Assembly (NCBI RefSeq): GCF_003352165.1
Contig: NZ_CP029176.1
Span: 868,001-932,000, forward strand
From: Acidibrevibacterium fodinaquatile
GTDB lineage: Bacteria > Pseudomonadota > Alphaproteobacteria > Acetobacterales > Acetobacteraceae
Length of the DNA: 64,000 nucleotides
Reading direction: 5' to 3'
In this document: positions 9,151-17,916 of the stretch, one piece after another
How positions within the stretch are numbered: position 1 is the first letter of the stretch
Layout of the letters: each line of letters begins with the position of its first letter
Program-made: the position numbers and the translations under genes
The notes under the pieces: model-generated
The model's input: the letters and a program-made list of their open reading frames with translations, nothing else
Databases searched by the model: none
What the model was told of the DNA's origin: nothing

Positions 9151-10350
9151 ATGAGCCGCGCCATGCTGTCCGATGAACAACTGCGCAAGCTTCTGAGAAA
9201 CGGCGAAGCGGATCACGTCGAGCGCACGCGCCAACTTGCGGACAAGGCCAAAATCGGCGAGGCGATTTGCGCTCTCGCCAATGATCTTTCCGATCGCCGC
9301 GAGATGGGTGTCATTTTCATTGGCGTGAACGACGACGGAAGCTGCGCCAATCAGGACATTTCCGAGAATATGCTGCAAACCCTGATGGGGTTTCGCACCG
9401 ATGGCAACATTCTTCCCCCGCCCGTCATCGCCGTGCGGCGGCATATCCTCGATGGCTGTACGATGGCGATCGTTGAAGTGACACCTTCGGACAATCCGCC
9501 GCTCAAGTATAATGGTCGGGTTTGCGTGCGTATCGGTCCGCGGCGCGGCTATGCGACCGCGGAGGAAGAACGGCGACTGACCGAGAAGCGCCGCTGGGGG
9601 AATTTGCCGTTCGACCAGCAGCCGGTCCCTGGCGCCACCACGGCGGATCTCGATACGCTTCGCTTCCGTGAGGAATATCTGCCGTCCGCCGTGGCCCCCG
9701 ATGTTCTGGCCGAAAATCAGCGGCCCTTGGCGCAGCAGCTGCGCGCGGCTGGATTTATTGGCCCCAATGACGTGCCGACGGCGGTTGGCCTCCTCGTCTG
9801 CGGCAAAAATCCGCGCGCGTTTTTTCCTGGCGCCTATGTTCAATTCGTTCGCTATCCGGGAACCGAGATCGGCGATCTCGTGCGCGACCAGAAGGAAATC
9901 AGCGGCCCGCTTTCTGAACTCTTTCGCCAACTCGATGAGATCATCGATCTCAACATCACCGCGCCGGCCGATTTGCGCGGCATGACGCAGGCAACACGAC
10001 CATCCTATCCGGCGCTTGCCTTGCGCGAACTCATTCGCAACGCCGTCATTCATCGCAATTATGAAAATTCTAGCGCGCCGGTGACGATGACATGGTACGA
10101 TGACCGGGTGGAAATCCTCAGTCCCGGCGGGCCCTATGGCGAAGTAACGAAGGAAAATTTTGGACAGCCGAATTTGACCAGCGCTCGCAACCCGGCGCTT
10201 GCCGCCGCCGCGAAAGAGATGGGGTTTGTCCAGCGCTTCGGCTCCGGCATTCCGCGCGCACGAAAAGCGCTCACGGATAACGGCAATCCGCCGCCGGAAT
10301 TCAACATCGAAGCCAGCTTCGTGCATGTGACGGTGCGAGCACGGCCATGA
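9151..10350 (+). CDS. AlbA_2 (Schlafen-type) domain plus GHKL-type C-terminal domain protein
   Basis: 399 aa. Residues ~15-135 match the AlbA_2/divergent AAA_4 pattern (helix with AICALANDLSDRREMGVIFIGVNDDG). The C-terminal part has the HATPase_c_4 pattern of RecG-like/Schlafen regulators (ALRELIRNAVIHRNYE, then VEILSPGGPYG and RFGSGIPRARKAL). Proteins of this build are annotated as transcriptional regulators or ATP-binding proteins; biochemistry is sparse. It begins 4 bp after the lptM stop and overlaps the ParA-like gene by ATGA, so the two are co-translated. An alternative start is ATG 9163. It interrupts an otherwise conserved housekeeping operon. A role in defence or element maintenance is conjecture. 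Confidence 0.85.
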   Translation: MSRAMLSDEQLRKLLRNGEADHVERTRQLADKAKIGEAICALANDLSDRREMGVIFIGVNDDGSCANQDISENMLQTLMGFRTDGNILPPPVIAVRRHILDGCTMAIVEVTPSDNPPLKYNGRVCVRIGPRRGYATAEEERRLTEKRRWGNLPFDQQPVPGATTADLDTLRFREEYLPSAVAPDVLAENQRPLAQQLRAAGFIGPNDVPTAVGLLVCGKNPRAFFPGAYVQFVRYPGTEIGDLVRDQKEISGPLSELFRQLDEIIDLNITAPADLRGMTQATRPSYPALALRELIRNAVIHRNYENSSAPVTMTWYDDRVEILSPGGPYGEVTKENFGQPNLTSARNPALAAAAKEMGFVQRFGSGIPRARKALTDNGNPPPEFNIEASFVHVTVRARP

Positions 10351-11357
10351 AAATCATAGGTTTTTTCAATAACAAGGGCGGGGTCGGCAAGACATCTCTA
10401 GTCTATCACGTCGCCTGGATGCTTTCCTTGATGAACCACCGGGTGATCGCCGTTGATCTCGATCCGCAAGCGAATCTCACCAGTATGTTTCTCTCCGAGG
10501 AGAGATTGGAAGAGATTTGGGATAAACCGGATCATGAAATCACGATTTACGACGTAATTTCCCCACAATTTCGAGGAACGGGAGACATACGACCGCCTCA
10601 CGTTCAGATGGTATTCGATCCTATTGATCCAATTTCCGAGTCAATCGGATTATTGATTGGAGATCTCAAGCTTTCTCTTATTGAAGATACGTTATCGGAC
10701 GCATGGCCTCGTTGTCAGAATCGTGAGGAGAGAGCCTTTCGTGTTATGAGTGCTTTCGCGCGTACCATTGCGGCAGCCGGCCACGCACATCATGCGGAAA
10801 TCGCCGTTGTGGACGTCGGCCCCAATCTCGGCGCCCTCAATCGCGCTGCATTGTTGGCTTGTGATTATGTCGTCGTGCCGCTCGGCGCTGATCTCTTTTC
10901 CCTTCAAGGTTTACGCAACATGGGGCCGACCATGCGCGACTGGCGCAATACATGGGGCGAGGCGCAAACAAAAAATCCTGATAAAAATCTGGTTCTGCCT
11001 GAAGGCCGAATGCTGCCCATCGGCTATGTCGTGATGCGTTTCTCGACCACCGAGAGCCGTCCAGCGCGGGCCTACGCGAAATGGATCACTCGTATGCCCA
11101 AGCAATACAGAGAATTTATTCTTGACGAGAAAGACGCTCCCGAGAGCGACCCCGAGAGTGACCCTAATCGCCTTGCCACCCTCAAGGATTATCGCTCTCT
11201 CATGCCGATGGCGCAGGAAGCGCGCAAACCGATGTTCCGTCTCCGCCCCGCCGATGGCGCCTTCGGCGGGCATCAGCAAGCCGTGACAGGGTGCTACGAC
11301 GATTTTCAGTCGCTCACCCGGAAAATCCTGGAAAGATCTGGGGGAGACGAGGGTTAA
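10347..11357 (+). CDS. ParA/Soj-like (AAA_31) P-loop ATPase
   Basis: 336-aa deviant Walker A ATPase: KGGVGKTS at residues 10-17 with the signature lysine K10, DLDPQANLTSM as switch region, and VVDVGPNLGALNRAAL as Walker B-like strand. No ParB gene or obvious parS site lies nearby, so plasmid partition is not supported. Two inserted, less conserved segments (residues ~50-110 and ~205-290) distinguish it from minimal ParA. Base composition is unlike the neighbours: by hand count 76 of 180 bases at 10501-10680 are G or C, against 42 of 60 at 12001-12060 in lysA. That fits horizontal acquisition. It ends 4 bp before lysA. Confidence 0.88.
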   Translation: MKIIGFFNNKGGVGKTSLVYHVAWMLSLMNHRVIAVDLDPQANLTSMFLSEERLEEIWDKPDHEITIYDVISPQFRGTGDIRPPHVQMVFDPIDPISESIGLLIGDLKLSLIEDTLSDAWPRCQNREERAFRVMSAFARTIAAAGHAHHAEIAVVDVGPNLGALNRAALLACDYVVVPLGADLFSLQGLRNMGPTMRDWRNTWGEAQTKNPDKNLVLPEGRMLPIGYVVMRFSTTESRPARAYAKWITRMPKQYREFILDEKDAPESDPESDPNRLATLKDYRSLMPMAQEARKPMFRLRPADGAFGGHQQAVTGCYDDFQSLTRKILERSGGDEG

Positions 11358-11361
11358 GGCC

Positions 11362-12693
11362 ATGGCTGCCGACAACGATTTCTCCGGACCCGACCCCACG
11401 CCCGCCGACCTCATCGCCGCGCGGCCGCCATTTTCTTACCATGCGATGGATGGGTTGCTGCTCGAAGGGGTGGCGCTCAATGCGATCGCCGATAGCCTCG
11501 GAACGCCGACCTGGGTCTATGCCGCCGGCGTGATGCGGGCGCGCTATCGGGCCCTGGCGGCGGCGCTCGCGGGGCTCGCGGCCATTCATTACGCGGTCAA
11601 GGCCAATGACCATCTCGCCGTGCTGCGCCTGTTCGCGTCGCTTGGCGCCGGCGCCGATGTCGTCAGCGGCGGCGAATTGGCGCGCGCACGCCGCGCCGGT
11701 ATCGCGCCCGGGCGGATCATTTTTTCCGGCGTCGGCAAGACCGCGGCCGAACTCCGCTGCGCGCTCGCCGCAGGCATCGGGCAGATCAACGTCGAAAGCG
11801 CCGAGGAACTCGCGATGCTCTCGGCGATCGCCAGCGACATGGGGCGGGAGGCACCGGTTGTACTCCGCGTCAATCCCGATATCGACGCGAAAACCCATCC
11901 CAAAATCACCACCGGGCTCCGCGGCAATAAATTCGGCATCCCGTTCGACGCCGTCCCGGCGCTTTATGCCGAGGCGGCGCGGCTTCCCGGTCTTCGTCCG
12001 CTCGGCCTTGCGGTTCATATCGGCAGCCAGATCACCGAGGCCGGCCCCTATCGCGCCGCGCTCACGCGCCTCGCCGGGCTGGTGCGCGATCTTCGCGCCA
12101 CCGGCTTGCCTGTCACCCGGCTTGATTGCGGCGGTGGTCTCGGCATCGCCTATCGCGATGAGGCCGCGCTCGCGCCCGCGGTTCTCGCTGGAGTCTTGCG
12201 CGCGACCCTCGGCGGGCTCGATCTCGATCTCGTGATCGAGCCCGGGCGCTGGCTGGTCGGGCCGGCCGGTGTCTTGCTCGCCAGCGTGGTCCTGGTCAAG
12301 AACGCGGCGCCGCGCCCCTTCGTGGTGTTGGATGCGGCGATGAATGATCTGCTGCGCCCGGCGCTCTATGAGGCCTGGCATGGCATCGTGCCGCTTGCGG
12401 CAAAAGACGCGAAAGCGCCGCCGATCGCGGTCGATATCGTCGGCCCGGTCTGCGAGAGCGGCGATAGTTTCGCGACTGATCGCCCGCTCCCCCCCCTTGT
12501 TCCGGGATCGCGCGTCGCCATTCTGGAGGCAGGAGCCTATGGAGCGGTGATGAGTTCCACCTATAACGCGCGCCCGCTCGCCGCCGCGGCGATGATCGAC
12601 GGCGCGCAGTGGGCGGTGATCCGGCCGCGCCAGCGCGAGGACGACCTCTGGCGGGGCGAAAGCGTGCCGCCTTTCATCGAGGCGTCGGGGTGA
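11362..12693 (+). CDS. lysA: Diaminopimelate decarboxylase
   Basis: 443-aa PLP enzyme that decarboxylates meso-diaminopimelate to lysine. The PLP lysine sits in IHYAVKANDH. The barrel motifs VLRVNPDID and HIGSQI, and the C-terminal-domain motifs VCESGD (substrate-binding Cys at the dimer interface) and AYGAVMSSTYN, are all present. The ATG follows the ParA-like gene by only 4 bp, so the cassette genes and lysA are probably on one transcript. The stop overlaps the next start (GTGA). Confidence 0.96.
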   Translation: MAADNDFSGPDPTPADLIAARPPFSYHAMDGLLLEGVALNAIADSLGTPTWVYAAGVMRARYRALAAALAGLAAIHYAVKANDHLAVLRLFASLGAGADVVSGGELARARRAGIAPGRIIFSGVGKTAAELRCALAAGIGQINVESAEELAMLSAIASDMGREAPVVLRVNPDIDAKTHPKITTGLRGNKFGIPFDAVPALYAEAARLPGLRPLGLAVHIGSQITEAGPYRAALTRLAGLVRDLRATGLPVTRLDCGGGLGIAYRDEAALAPAVLAGVLRATLGGLDLDLVIEPGRWLVGPAGVLLASVVLVKNAAPRPFVVLDAAMNDLLRPALYEAWHGIVPLAAKDAKAPPIAVDIVGPVCESGDSFATDRPLPPLVPGSRVAILEAGAYGAVMSSTYNARPLAAAAMIDGAQWAVIRPRQREDDLWRGESVPPFIEASG

Positions 12694-15347
12694 CGGCGCC
12701 GCGCCGCAAGCCAGCTGCGCCCGCGATTCCCGGGCTGCGCCGGGCCAGGGCCCGCGCGCGCGTCGTGATTGTCCTCGAACAACTCGGGCCGGCGCTGTGG
12801 CCGGCATTCGGCGTGCTCGGGCTCGCGCTGGTCGCGGCCCTTCTCGATCTTCCGGCGCATGTGCCGCCGATGCTGCATGCGGCGCTGCTCGCGGCGCTGG
12901 CCCTCGGGCTTGGGTTTCTGCTCTGGCGTGGTGGCCGCGGTCTCGTCTGGCCCGATCGTGAGGCGTTGGAGCGGCGGCTGGAGCGCGCCTCCGGCCTCGC
13001 CCATCGCCCGCTCGCCGCCCTCGCCGATCAGCCCGCGCCACTCGGCGCGGCGAGCGAGGCGCTGTGGCGCGCCCATCGCGACGCCGTGCGCGCGCGGATC
13101 GGGCGGCCTCGGAGCGGCTGGCCGCATCCTGGGCTCGCGCGGCACGACCGCTTTGCGCTGCGCGCCGCCCTTCTCGTCGCCCTTGCCGCCGCTTTGGTCA
13201 TCGCCGGGCCAGAGGCGCCTTCGCGACTTCGCCGCGCCGTGACCCCGGATCTCGTCTTCGCCGCGGGGCGGCCGGCGCCGCTTCTCGAGGCCTGGATCAC
13301 GCCGCCGGCCTATACCGGCCTGCCGCCGCTTTTTCTGCATCCGCCGGGTAGCGCCGTGAGCGTGCCCGCGGGTTCGCGCCTCTCGGTCACGTTGAGTGGC
13401 CGCAAAGCGGTGCCGCGGCTCCTGATCGGCGGCCAGAGCGTTGCTTTCACGGCGCTCGACGCCGATAGTTTTCAGATCGAGGCGGCGCTCCCAGAGAGCG
13501 GGCGGGTTGCGGTGCGCCAAGGCTGGACGGAGCGTGGCGCGTGGACGGTGACGCTGATTCCGCCAACGCCCCCCGATGTCGCCTTCACCGCCGCGCCGGG
13601 GCCTGTCCTGGCCAGTGCGCGTTCTTCCGGGCCGGCGCACCCCGAACTGCGCGTGCCGTGGCAGGCGCATGACCAATACGGCATCAAGACGCTCGACCTC
13701 CGTCTTTCGCTCACCGCGCGGGCGGAGGCGCCAGCATCCGACATCGCCCTACCGCTTCCTGGCGCCGACCCGAAATCCGCCCACGCGACCGCCATCCTCG
13801 ATCTCACCGCGCATCCTTGGGCGGGCTTGCCGGTCACGGCGCGGCTGGTCGCGCGCAATGAGGCCGGGCTCGAAGCCCAGAGCGAACCCGCCTCCGTCAC
13901 CCTTCCGGAGCGCCATTTCAACAATCCCATCGCGCAGACGCTCATCGCCGCGCGAAAATTTCTTAGCCTCGATCCCGACGCGCGGCTCGGCGCCATCGCA
14001 CTCCTCGAACATTCGGCGCAGCGCACGGCGCTGTTTGGCGCCGACTATGGCGGCTGGGTCAATTATCGCGCGATCGAGGCGCTGTTGCGCCTGAATCCGG
14101 CGCCGGGCGCGGTCGCGGAGGCGCAGATGCGGATGTGGCAGCTCGCGTTGCATTTCGAGGAGGGCCACGCCGGCGAGACCGAGCGGGCGCTGGAGGCCGC
14201 GCGTCAGAAACTGCACGATGCGCTTGAGCGTCGCGCCGCCGGTGAGAAGGTCAGCCCCGAGGAGATCAACCGCCTGATGCAGCGGTTTCAGGAGGCGCTC
14301 GCCGACCATCTCCAGGCGCTTGCCGAGGAGGCCAAAAACGCCCCGCCCGTCACCGCGCCGGCACAGCGGATCGATGGCGACAAACTCCGGCAAATGGCCG
14401 AGCAAATGCGCAAAGACGCCGAGGCCGGCCGGATGGACGCGGCGCGCGCCGAGATGCAGGCGATCGAGCACCGGCTGGCGGCGCTTCGCAACGCCCGCGC
14501 CCATCCCCGCGATGCCGCCCGTGAGGCGGCCCGTGAGGCCGCCCGCAAACAGCAGCGCGCGGAACAGGACGCGCTCCGCGATCTCATCCGCCGACAAGGC
14601 GCGCTGCTCGATCGTGCCCAGGCGCGCGCCGAGGCGGAGGATGACAATGCCGGCGGGCCGCTTCGCCAACCCGGTGGGCTGCCGCTCGGCCTGATGCCCG
14701 TCCCGCGCGCGCCGACGCCCTCCAACCCCGCGCGCGCCAGCGCCGAGCAGCAGGCCGATCAACATGGCGAGGCGGCGCTCCGCCAGGCGCTAGAGGCCCT
14801 TCGCCGCAAGCTTGGCCAGAATGGCGGTGCGCCTGCCGCCGACGCGGCTGGGCTGCATCAGCAAAACGCCGCCGCCAATTTCAATGAAGCCGATATGGCG
14901 ATGCGCCAAGCCGGCACCGAACTCGGCCAAGGCGAGGACGCGGCGGCGGCGGCGGCCGAGCAGCAAGCGTTGAGTGCGCTCGCCAAGGGCGGCCAGGCGC
15001 TGGCGCGCGCCGAGGCGGAAACGCGCGACGATAGCGGCCAAAGCGCCGATGAGGAGGGCGAAGGCGAAAACCAGCTCGGCCAAAGCGGCGGCGAGGCCCA
15101 GGGCGGCGACGACGGCAGCGATCCCAACGGCACCGGCCATTCCCGCAGGCTGCGCCACGACCCGCTCGGCCGCGCCATCGAGCAAGGGAGCGCCGGCGCC
15201 GATGAAGCGAACGATGTCGCGGTGCCGGACACCATGGAACAGGCGCGGAGCCGCAGCATCGAGGACGAACTCCGCCGTCGTGGCGGCGAACGCGAACGCC
15301 CGGCGGAAGAGCTGCGCTATATCGACCGCCTGCTGCAGCCGTTTTGA
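12690..15347 (+). CDS. TIGR02302/DUF4175 family membrane protein
   Basis: 885-aa protein of unknown function typical of alphaproteobacteria and usually found beside lysA. Two hydrophobic segments near residues 35-80 and one near 155-175 anchor it. A large periplasmic part follows, then a long Ala/Gln/Glu/Arg-rich region predicted to be helical or coiled-coil (bases ~14150-15100). The tail carries the family motif RLRHDPLGR and ends ELRYIDRLLQPF. GTG 12690 overlaps the lysA stop. Function is not established; envelope or peptidoglycan-related roles have only been guessed. Confidence 0.85.
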   Translation: MTAPRRKPAAPAIPGLRRARARARVVIVLEQLGPALWPAFGVLGLALVAALLDLPAHVPPMLHAALLAALALGLGFLLWRGGRGLVWPDREALERRLERASGLAHRPLAALADQPAPLGAASEALWRAHRDAVRARIGRPRSGWPHPGLARHDRFALRAALLVALAAALVIAGPEAPSRLRRAVTPDLVFAAGRPAPLLEAWITPPAYTGLPPLFLHPPGSAVSVPAGSRLSVTLSGRKAVPRLLIGGQSVAFTALDADSFQIEAALPESGRVAVRQGWTERGAWTVTLIPPTPPDVAFTAAPGPVLASARSSGPAHPELRVPWQAHDQYGIKTLDLRLSLTARAEAPASDIALPLPGADPKSAHATAILDLTAHPWAGLPVTARLVARNEAGLEAQSEPASVTLPERHFNNPIAQTLIAARKFLSLDPDARLGAIALLEHSAQRTALFGADYGGWVNYRAIEALLRLNPAPGAVAEAQMRMWQLALHFEEGHAGETERALEAARQKLHDALERRAAGEKVSPEEINRLMQRFQEALADHLQALAEEAKNAPPVTAPAQRIDGDKLRQMAEQMRKDAEAGRMDAARAEMQAIEHRLAALRNARAHPRDAAREAAREAARKQQRAEQDALRDLIRRQGALLDRAQARAEAEDDNAGGPLRQPGGLPLGLMPVPRAPTPSNPARASAEQQADQHGEAALRQALEALRRKLGQNGGAPAADAAGLHQQNAAANFNEADMAMRQAGTELGQGEDAAAAAAEQQALSALAKGGQALARAEAETRDDSGQSADEEGEGENQLGQSGGEAQGGDDGSDPNGTGHSRRLRHDPLGRAIEQGSAGADEANDVAVPDTMEQARSRSIEDELRRRGGERERPAEELRYIDRLLQPF

Positions 15348-15509
15348 CCGGCGCCCGTCATTTCATCGTCACGCATGCCGGCCGCGAACCGATCACGCCC
15401 CGGCCAATGTGTGCCCCCTCAAGCCTATGGCCCAGACCCTGTCCCGGCGTTGCGGCTGGCTTGACTTTTCCCTGATCCTGGGCCAACTCCGGCGCGAGAG
15501 AGGTATCGC

Positions 15510-15677
15510 ATGGCCAAGTCCAACGTCGTTCAGATCAAGCTCGTCTCTACCGCCGAGACCGGGTATTTCTATGTCACGAAGAAAAATGCCCGCAATCAGA
15601 CCGGCAAGCTCGAGCTGAAAAAATATGATCCGGTCGTGCGCAAGCACGTTCCGTTCCGCGAAGCGAAAATCAAGTAG
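15510..15677 (+). CDS. rpmG: 50S ribosomal protein L33
   Basis: 55 aa, the usual length for L33 ([20 protein letters not shown] ... [18 protein letters not shown]). It lacks the two CxxC pairs, so it is the zinc-independent C-minus form common in proteobacteria. The ATG has GAGAGAGG upstream. It stands alone, with its own intrinsic terminator. Confidence 0.97.
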   Translation: MAKSNVVQIKLVSTAETGYFYVTKKNARNQTGKLELKKYDPVVRKHVPFREAKIK

Positions 15678-15681
15678 GCGG

Positions 15682-15700
15682 CGGCGCCGTTTTGGCGCCG
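15682..15700 (+). terminator. Intrinsic terminator of rpmG
   Basis: A 7-bp perfect stem CGGCGCC/GGCGCCG with a GTTTT loop starts 5 bp after the rpmG stop and is followed by a T-rich stretch (TTGTCCCGTCTGTTTT). Confidence 0.75.
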
Positions 15701-15794
15701 TTGTCCCGTCTGTTTTCGTAAGCCTCACCGCCAGCCGTTCTGCTGGCGTTGTTCGCGGCGTTTTGCCGCGATCCGGGAACGGGCTTTTGCCCGC

Positions 15795-16199
15795 TCAAGC
15801 GCGCGCCGAAAGCGCGACCGCCGGCATGCGGCGCGCCGCCGCCAACGATCCATCGGGGCTGTAGCGGCTGTTTTTAGCCGCCAGCGCTTGCGGCGCGGCG
15901 CGCGCCACGACCCCGATCACGCGCTGCTGCACCCCGATCGCGCGCTCCAGCAGACGGCGGTTTTCCGCCACGAGCTCGCGCAGCCGCGCCGCCATCTCGA
16001 CCACCGCCTCGCGCTGCGTCGAACTGATCGTTTTGCTGCGATCCTGCTTTGCCTGCGCCGAGATGAAAGCCTCGATGGCGCGCGCCTTGCTGTCGGTGAG
16101 CGAGGCGGCGTGGCGGAGATCAAAGCTGCGCAGGGCGTCGTTCTCTTGCGCGATGATCTCGACCAGCGAGACGGTGGCGTCGATCAGATCTGGGTTCAT
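15795..16199 (-). CDS. FlgN-like flagellar protein
   Basis: 134-aa, mostly helical protein (ENDALRSFDLRHAASLTDSKARAIEAF ...) resembling FlgN/FlbE-like export chaperones that escort hook-associated proteins in the cytosol. The C-terminal ~35 residues are low complexity. The ATG overlaps the flgJ-like stop (ATGA), making it the last gene of flgI-flgJ-flgN. Assignment rests on length, helical pattern and operon position more than on sharp motifs. Confidence 0.6.
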   Translation of the reverse strand: MNPDLIDATVSLVEIIAQENDALRSFDLRHAASLTDSKARAIEAFISAQAKQDRSKTISSTQREAVVEMAARLRELVAENRRLLERAIGVQQRVIGVVARAAPQALAAKNSRYSPDGSLAAARRMPAVALSARA

Positions 16200-16573
16200 G
16201 GGCTCTTCTCCATTCTGGATGACGAGGATCGGGATGACGCGGGTGGCGGCGCATCTAGGGCCGCGTGGGTCGCGGCCTCCTGCATGCGCAGCATTTCGGC
16301 GAAGACCGGCCGGGCGAGGCCAAGCCCGCCGGCGGCGCTGATTTGCTTGCCGATGGCATCGATCAGCATCGGTTTCCAGCTCTCTTCCGCGCTGCCGCCG
16401 CCGAAGGCGGAATGGCTGAGATCGACGGTATCGAACATCGGGGCGAGAAAGCGGCCGAGCGCCATCGCCTCGAAATCATGCGCCGCCGTCCACGCCTTGT
16501 TGATCACCTCGGGCGAAAGCCCCGCCGCTTCGGGGGGTATCGCGCTCACCGGCGGCAGGAGGGCGCCGGCCAT
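16196..16573 (-). CDS. flgJ: Rod-binding protein (FlgJ N-terminal domain / CheL type)
   Basis: 125 aa matching the rod-binding domain only: AAHDFEAMALGRFLAPMFDTV, then WKPMLIDAIGKQISAAGGLGLARPVFAEMLRMQE. The C-terminal peptidoglycan hydrolase domain of enterobacterial FlgJ is absent, as in other alphaproteobacteria, where the gene is also called cheL. It acts in the periplasm as a cap or scaffold for flagellar rod assembly. Its start overlaps the flgI stop by one base, and its stop overlaps the next gene. Confidence 0.85.
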   Translation of the reverse strand: MAGALLPPVSAIPPEAAGLSPEVINKAWTAAHDFEAMALGRFLAPMFDTVDLSHSAFGGGSAEESWKPMLIDAIGKQISAAGGLGLARPVFAEMLRMQEAATHAALDAPPPASSRSSSSRMEKSP

Positions 16574-17685
16574 CAGTGCACCTCGAGGTCGGCTTGCAGG
16601 GCGCCGGCCGATTTGATCGCCTCGAGAATGGTGATCATGTCGCGCGGGCCGATGCCGAGGGAATTGAGCGCCGAAACCACCTCCTGCAGCGTCGTCCCTG
16701 ATTGCAGGATACCGAGCTTGCGGTTTCTCTGGTCGTCCACCTGGATGTTGGTGCGCGGCACGACGACGGTCTGGCCACCGGAGAAGGCGCCGGGCTGGCT
16801 CACCTGTGGCGTTTCGGTGATGCGGATGGTGAGGTTGCCCTGGGCGATGGCGACGGTGCTGATGCGCACATCGGCGCCCATGACGATGGTGCCGGTCGCC
16901 TCGTCCACCACCACGGTGGCTGGCTGATCGGGTTCGACATGCAGATTCTCGATCCGCGCCAGTGTCGAAACGACGTCGCGGCCATGGAGATCGACGGCGA
17001 TGGTGCGCGGGTCGGTGACGGAGGCGAGCTGGCTGCCGAGCGCCTTGTTGACCACACTCGCCATCCGCTCGGCGGTGGTGAGATCGGGGTTGCGCAGACC
17101 GAGATGCAGAATCTGCAGGCTCGCGAGCGAGAACGGCACCTCACGCTCGACCATCGCGCCGTTGGGGATGCGTCCGGTGGTCGGCACCCCGCGTGTCACT
17201 GTCTGCGCTGAGCCTTTCGCCGAGATCGCACCGGTCGAAATCGCCCCCTGGGCGACGGCATAGACCTCGCCATCGGCGCCGAGCAGCGGGGTTACCATCA
17301 ACGTCCCGCCCATCAGGTCGGTTGCGTCACCGAGCGAGGAGACGGTGACGTCGATGCGGTTGCCATTGCGCGCAAAAGCCGGGAGTTCGGCGGTCACCAT
17401 CACCGCGGCGATGTTCTTGGTGGAAAGATTCTGGGCCTGGTCCATGGTGTTGACGCCGAGCCGCTCCAACATGCCGATCAGCGATTGGCGGGTGAAGATC
17501 GCGCTCATCAGCCGGTCACCGGTGCCGTTCAGCCCGACGACGAGGCCATAGCCGACGAGCTGGTTCTGGCGCACGCCCTCGACATCGGCGATGTCCTTGA
17601 TGCGGATCTGCGCCATCGCCGGGGCGAGCGCCGGGCCGAACAAAACGCCGAAGGCAAACAGGCAACAGACGAAAGGGCGCAACAC
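16573..17685 (-). CDS. flgI: Flagellar P-ring protein
   Basis: 370-aa periplasmic subunit of the P ring around the flagellar rod. A signal peptide (FVCCLFAFGVLFGPALAPAMA) is followed by the conserved RIKDIADVEGVRQNQLVGYGLVVGLNGTGD. The C-terminus IGPRDMITILEAIKSAGALQADLEV is also typical. The start is GTG 17685 or TTG 17682; GTG is favoured by the GGGGA stretch before it. It is the first gene of a three-gene flagellar operon, with a sigma54-type promoter about 110 bp upstream, and is divergent from fliX as in Caulobacter. Confidence 0.95.
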   Translation of the reverse strand: MLRPFVCCLFAFGVLFGPALAPAMAQIRIKDIADVEGVRQNQLVGYGLVVGLNGTGDRLMSAIFTRQSLIGMLERLGVNTMDQAQNLSTKNIAAVMVTAELPAFARNGNRIDVTVSSLGDATDLMGGTLMVTPLLGADGEVYAVAQGAISTGAISAKGSAQTVTRGVPTTGRIPNGAMVEREVPFSLASLQILHLGLRNPDLTTAERMASVVNKALGSQLASVTDPRTIAVDLHGRDVVSTLARIENLHVEPDQPATVVVDEATGTIVMGADVRISTVAIAQGNLTIRITETPQVSQPGAFSGGQTVVVPRTNIQVDDQRNRKLGILQSGTTLQEVVSALNSLGIGPRDMITILEAIKSAGALQADLEVH

Positions 17686-17796
17686 GACCGGTCCCCGAAA
17701 GTAGCGAGACGTCAAGAATTCCCTGCCATTCTTTTCTCCGCTAGACGTATACCGGGCGGCAACGCTGGCCGGAGACGGGATGGCGGACGGGATATC

Positions 17797-17811
17797 GCAA
17801 GTCCCGTGCCA
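17797..17811 (-). promoter_or_regulatory. Sigma54 (-24/-12) promoter for the flgI operon
   Basis: Minus strand reads TGGCACGGGACTTGC, matching the RpoN consensus TGGCAC-N5-TTGC exactly, with the invariant GG and GC ten bases apart. It points toward flgI, predicting a leader of roughly 100 nt. Class III flagellar genes in Caulobacter relatives use this promoter type. Confidence 0.75.
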
Positions 17812-17916
17812 GGGCGGGGGGTGGACAAATCCGCCCGCCGCCGGGGCTTGGGCGGTCGAACCCGCCGGCAGGATTTGCCGGGCGGCAGAGTTGTCCGGGA
17901 AAAAGGAGCCGCGACG

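Noticed and set aside
10347-11357. Plasmid-type ParABS partition locus
   Set aside because: Only a ParA-like ATPase is present; no ParB gene and no repeated parS-like palindromes were seen nearby.
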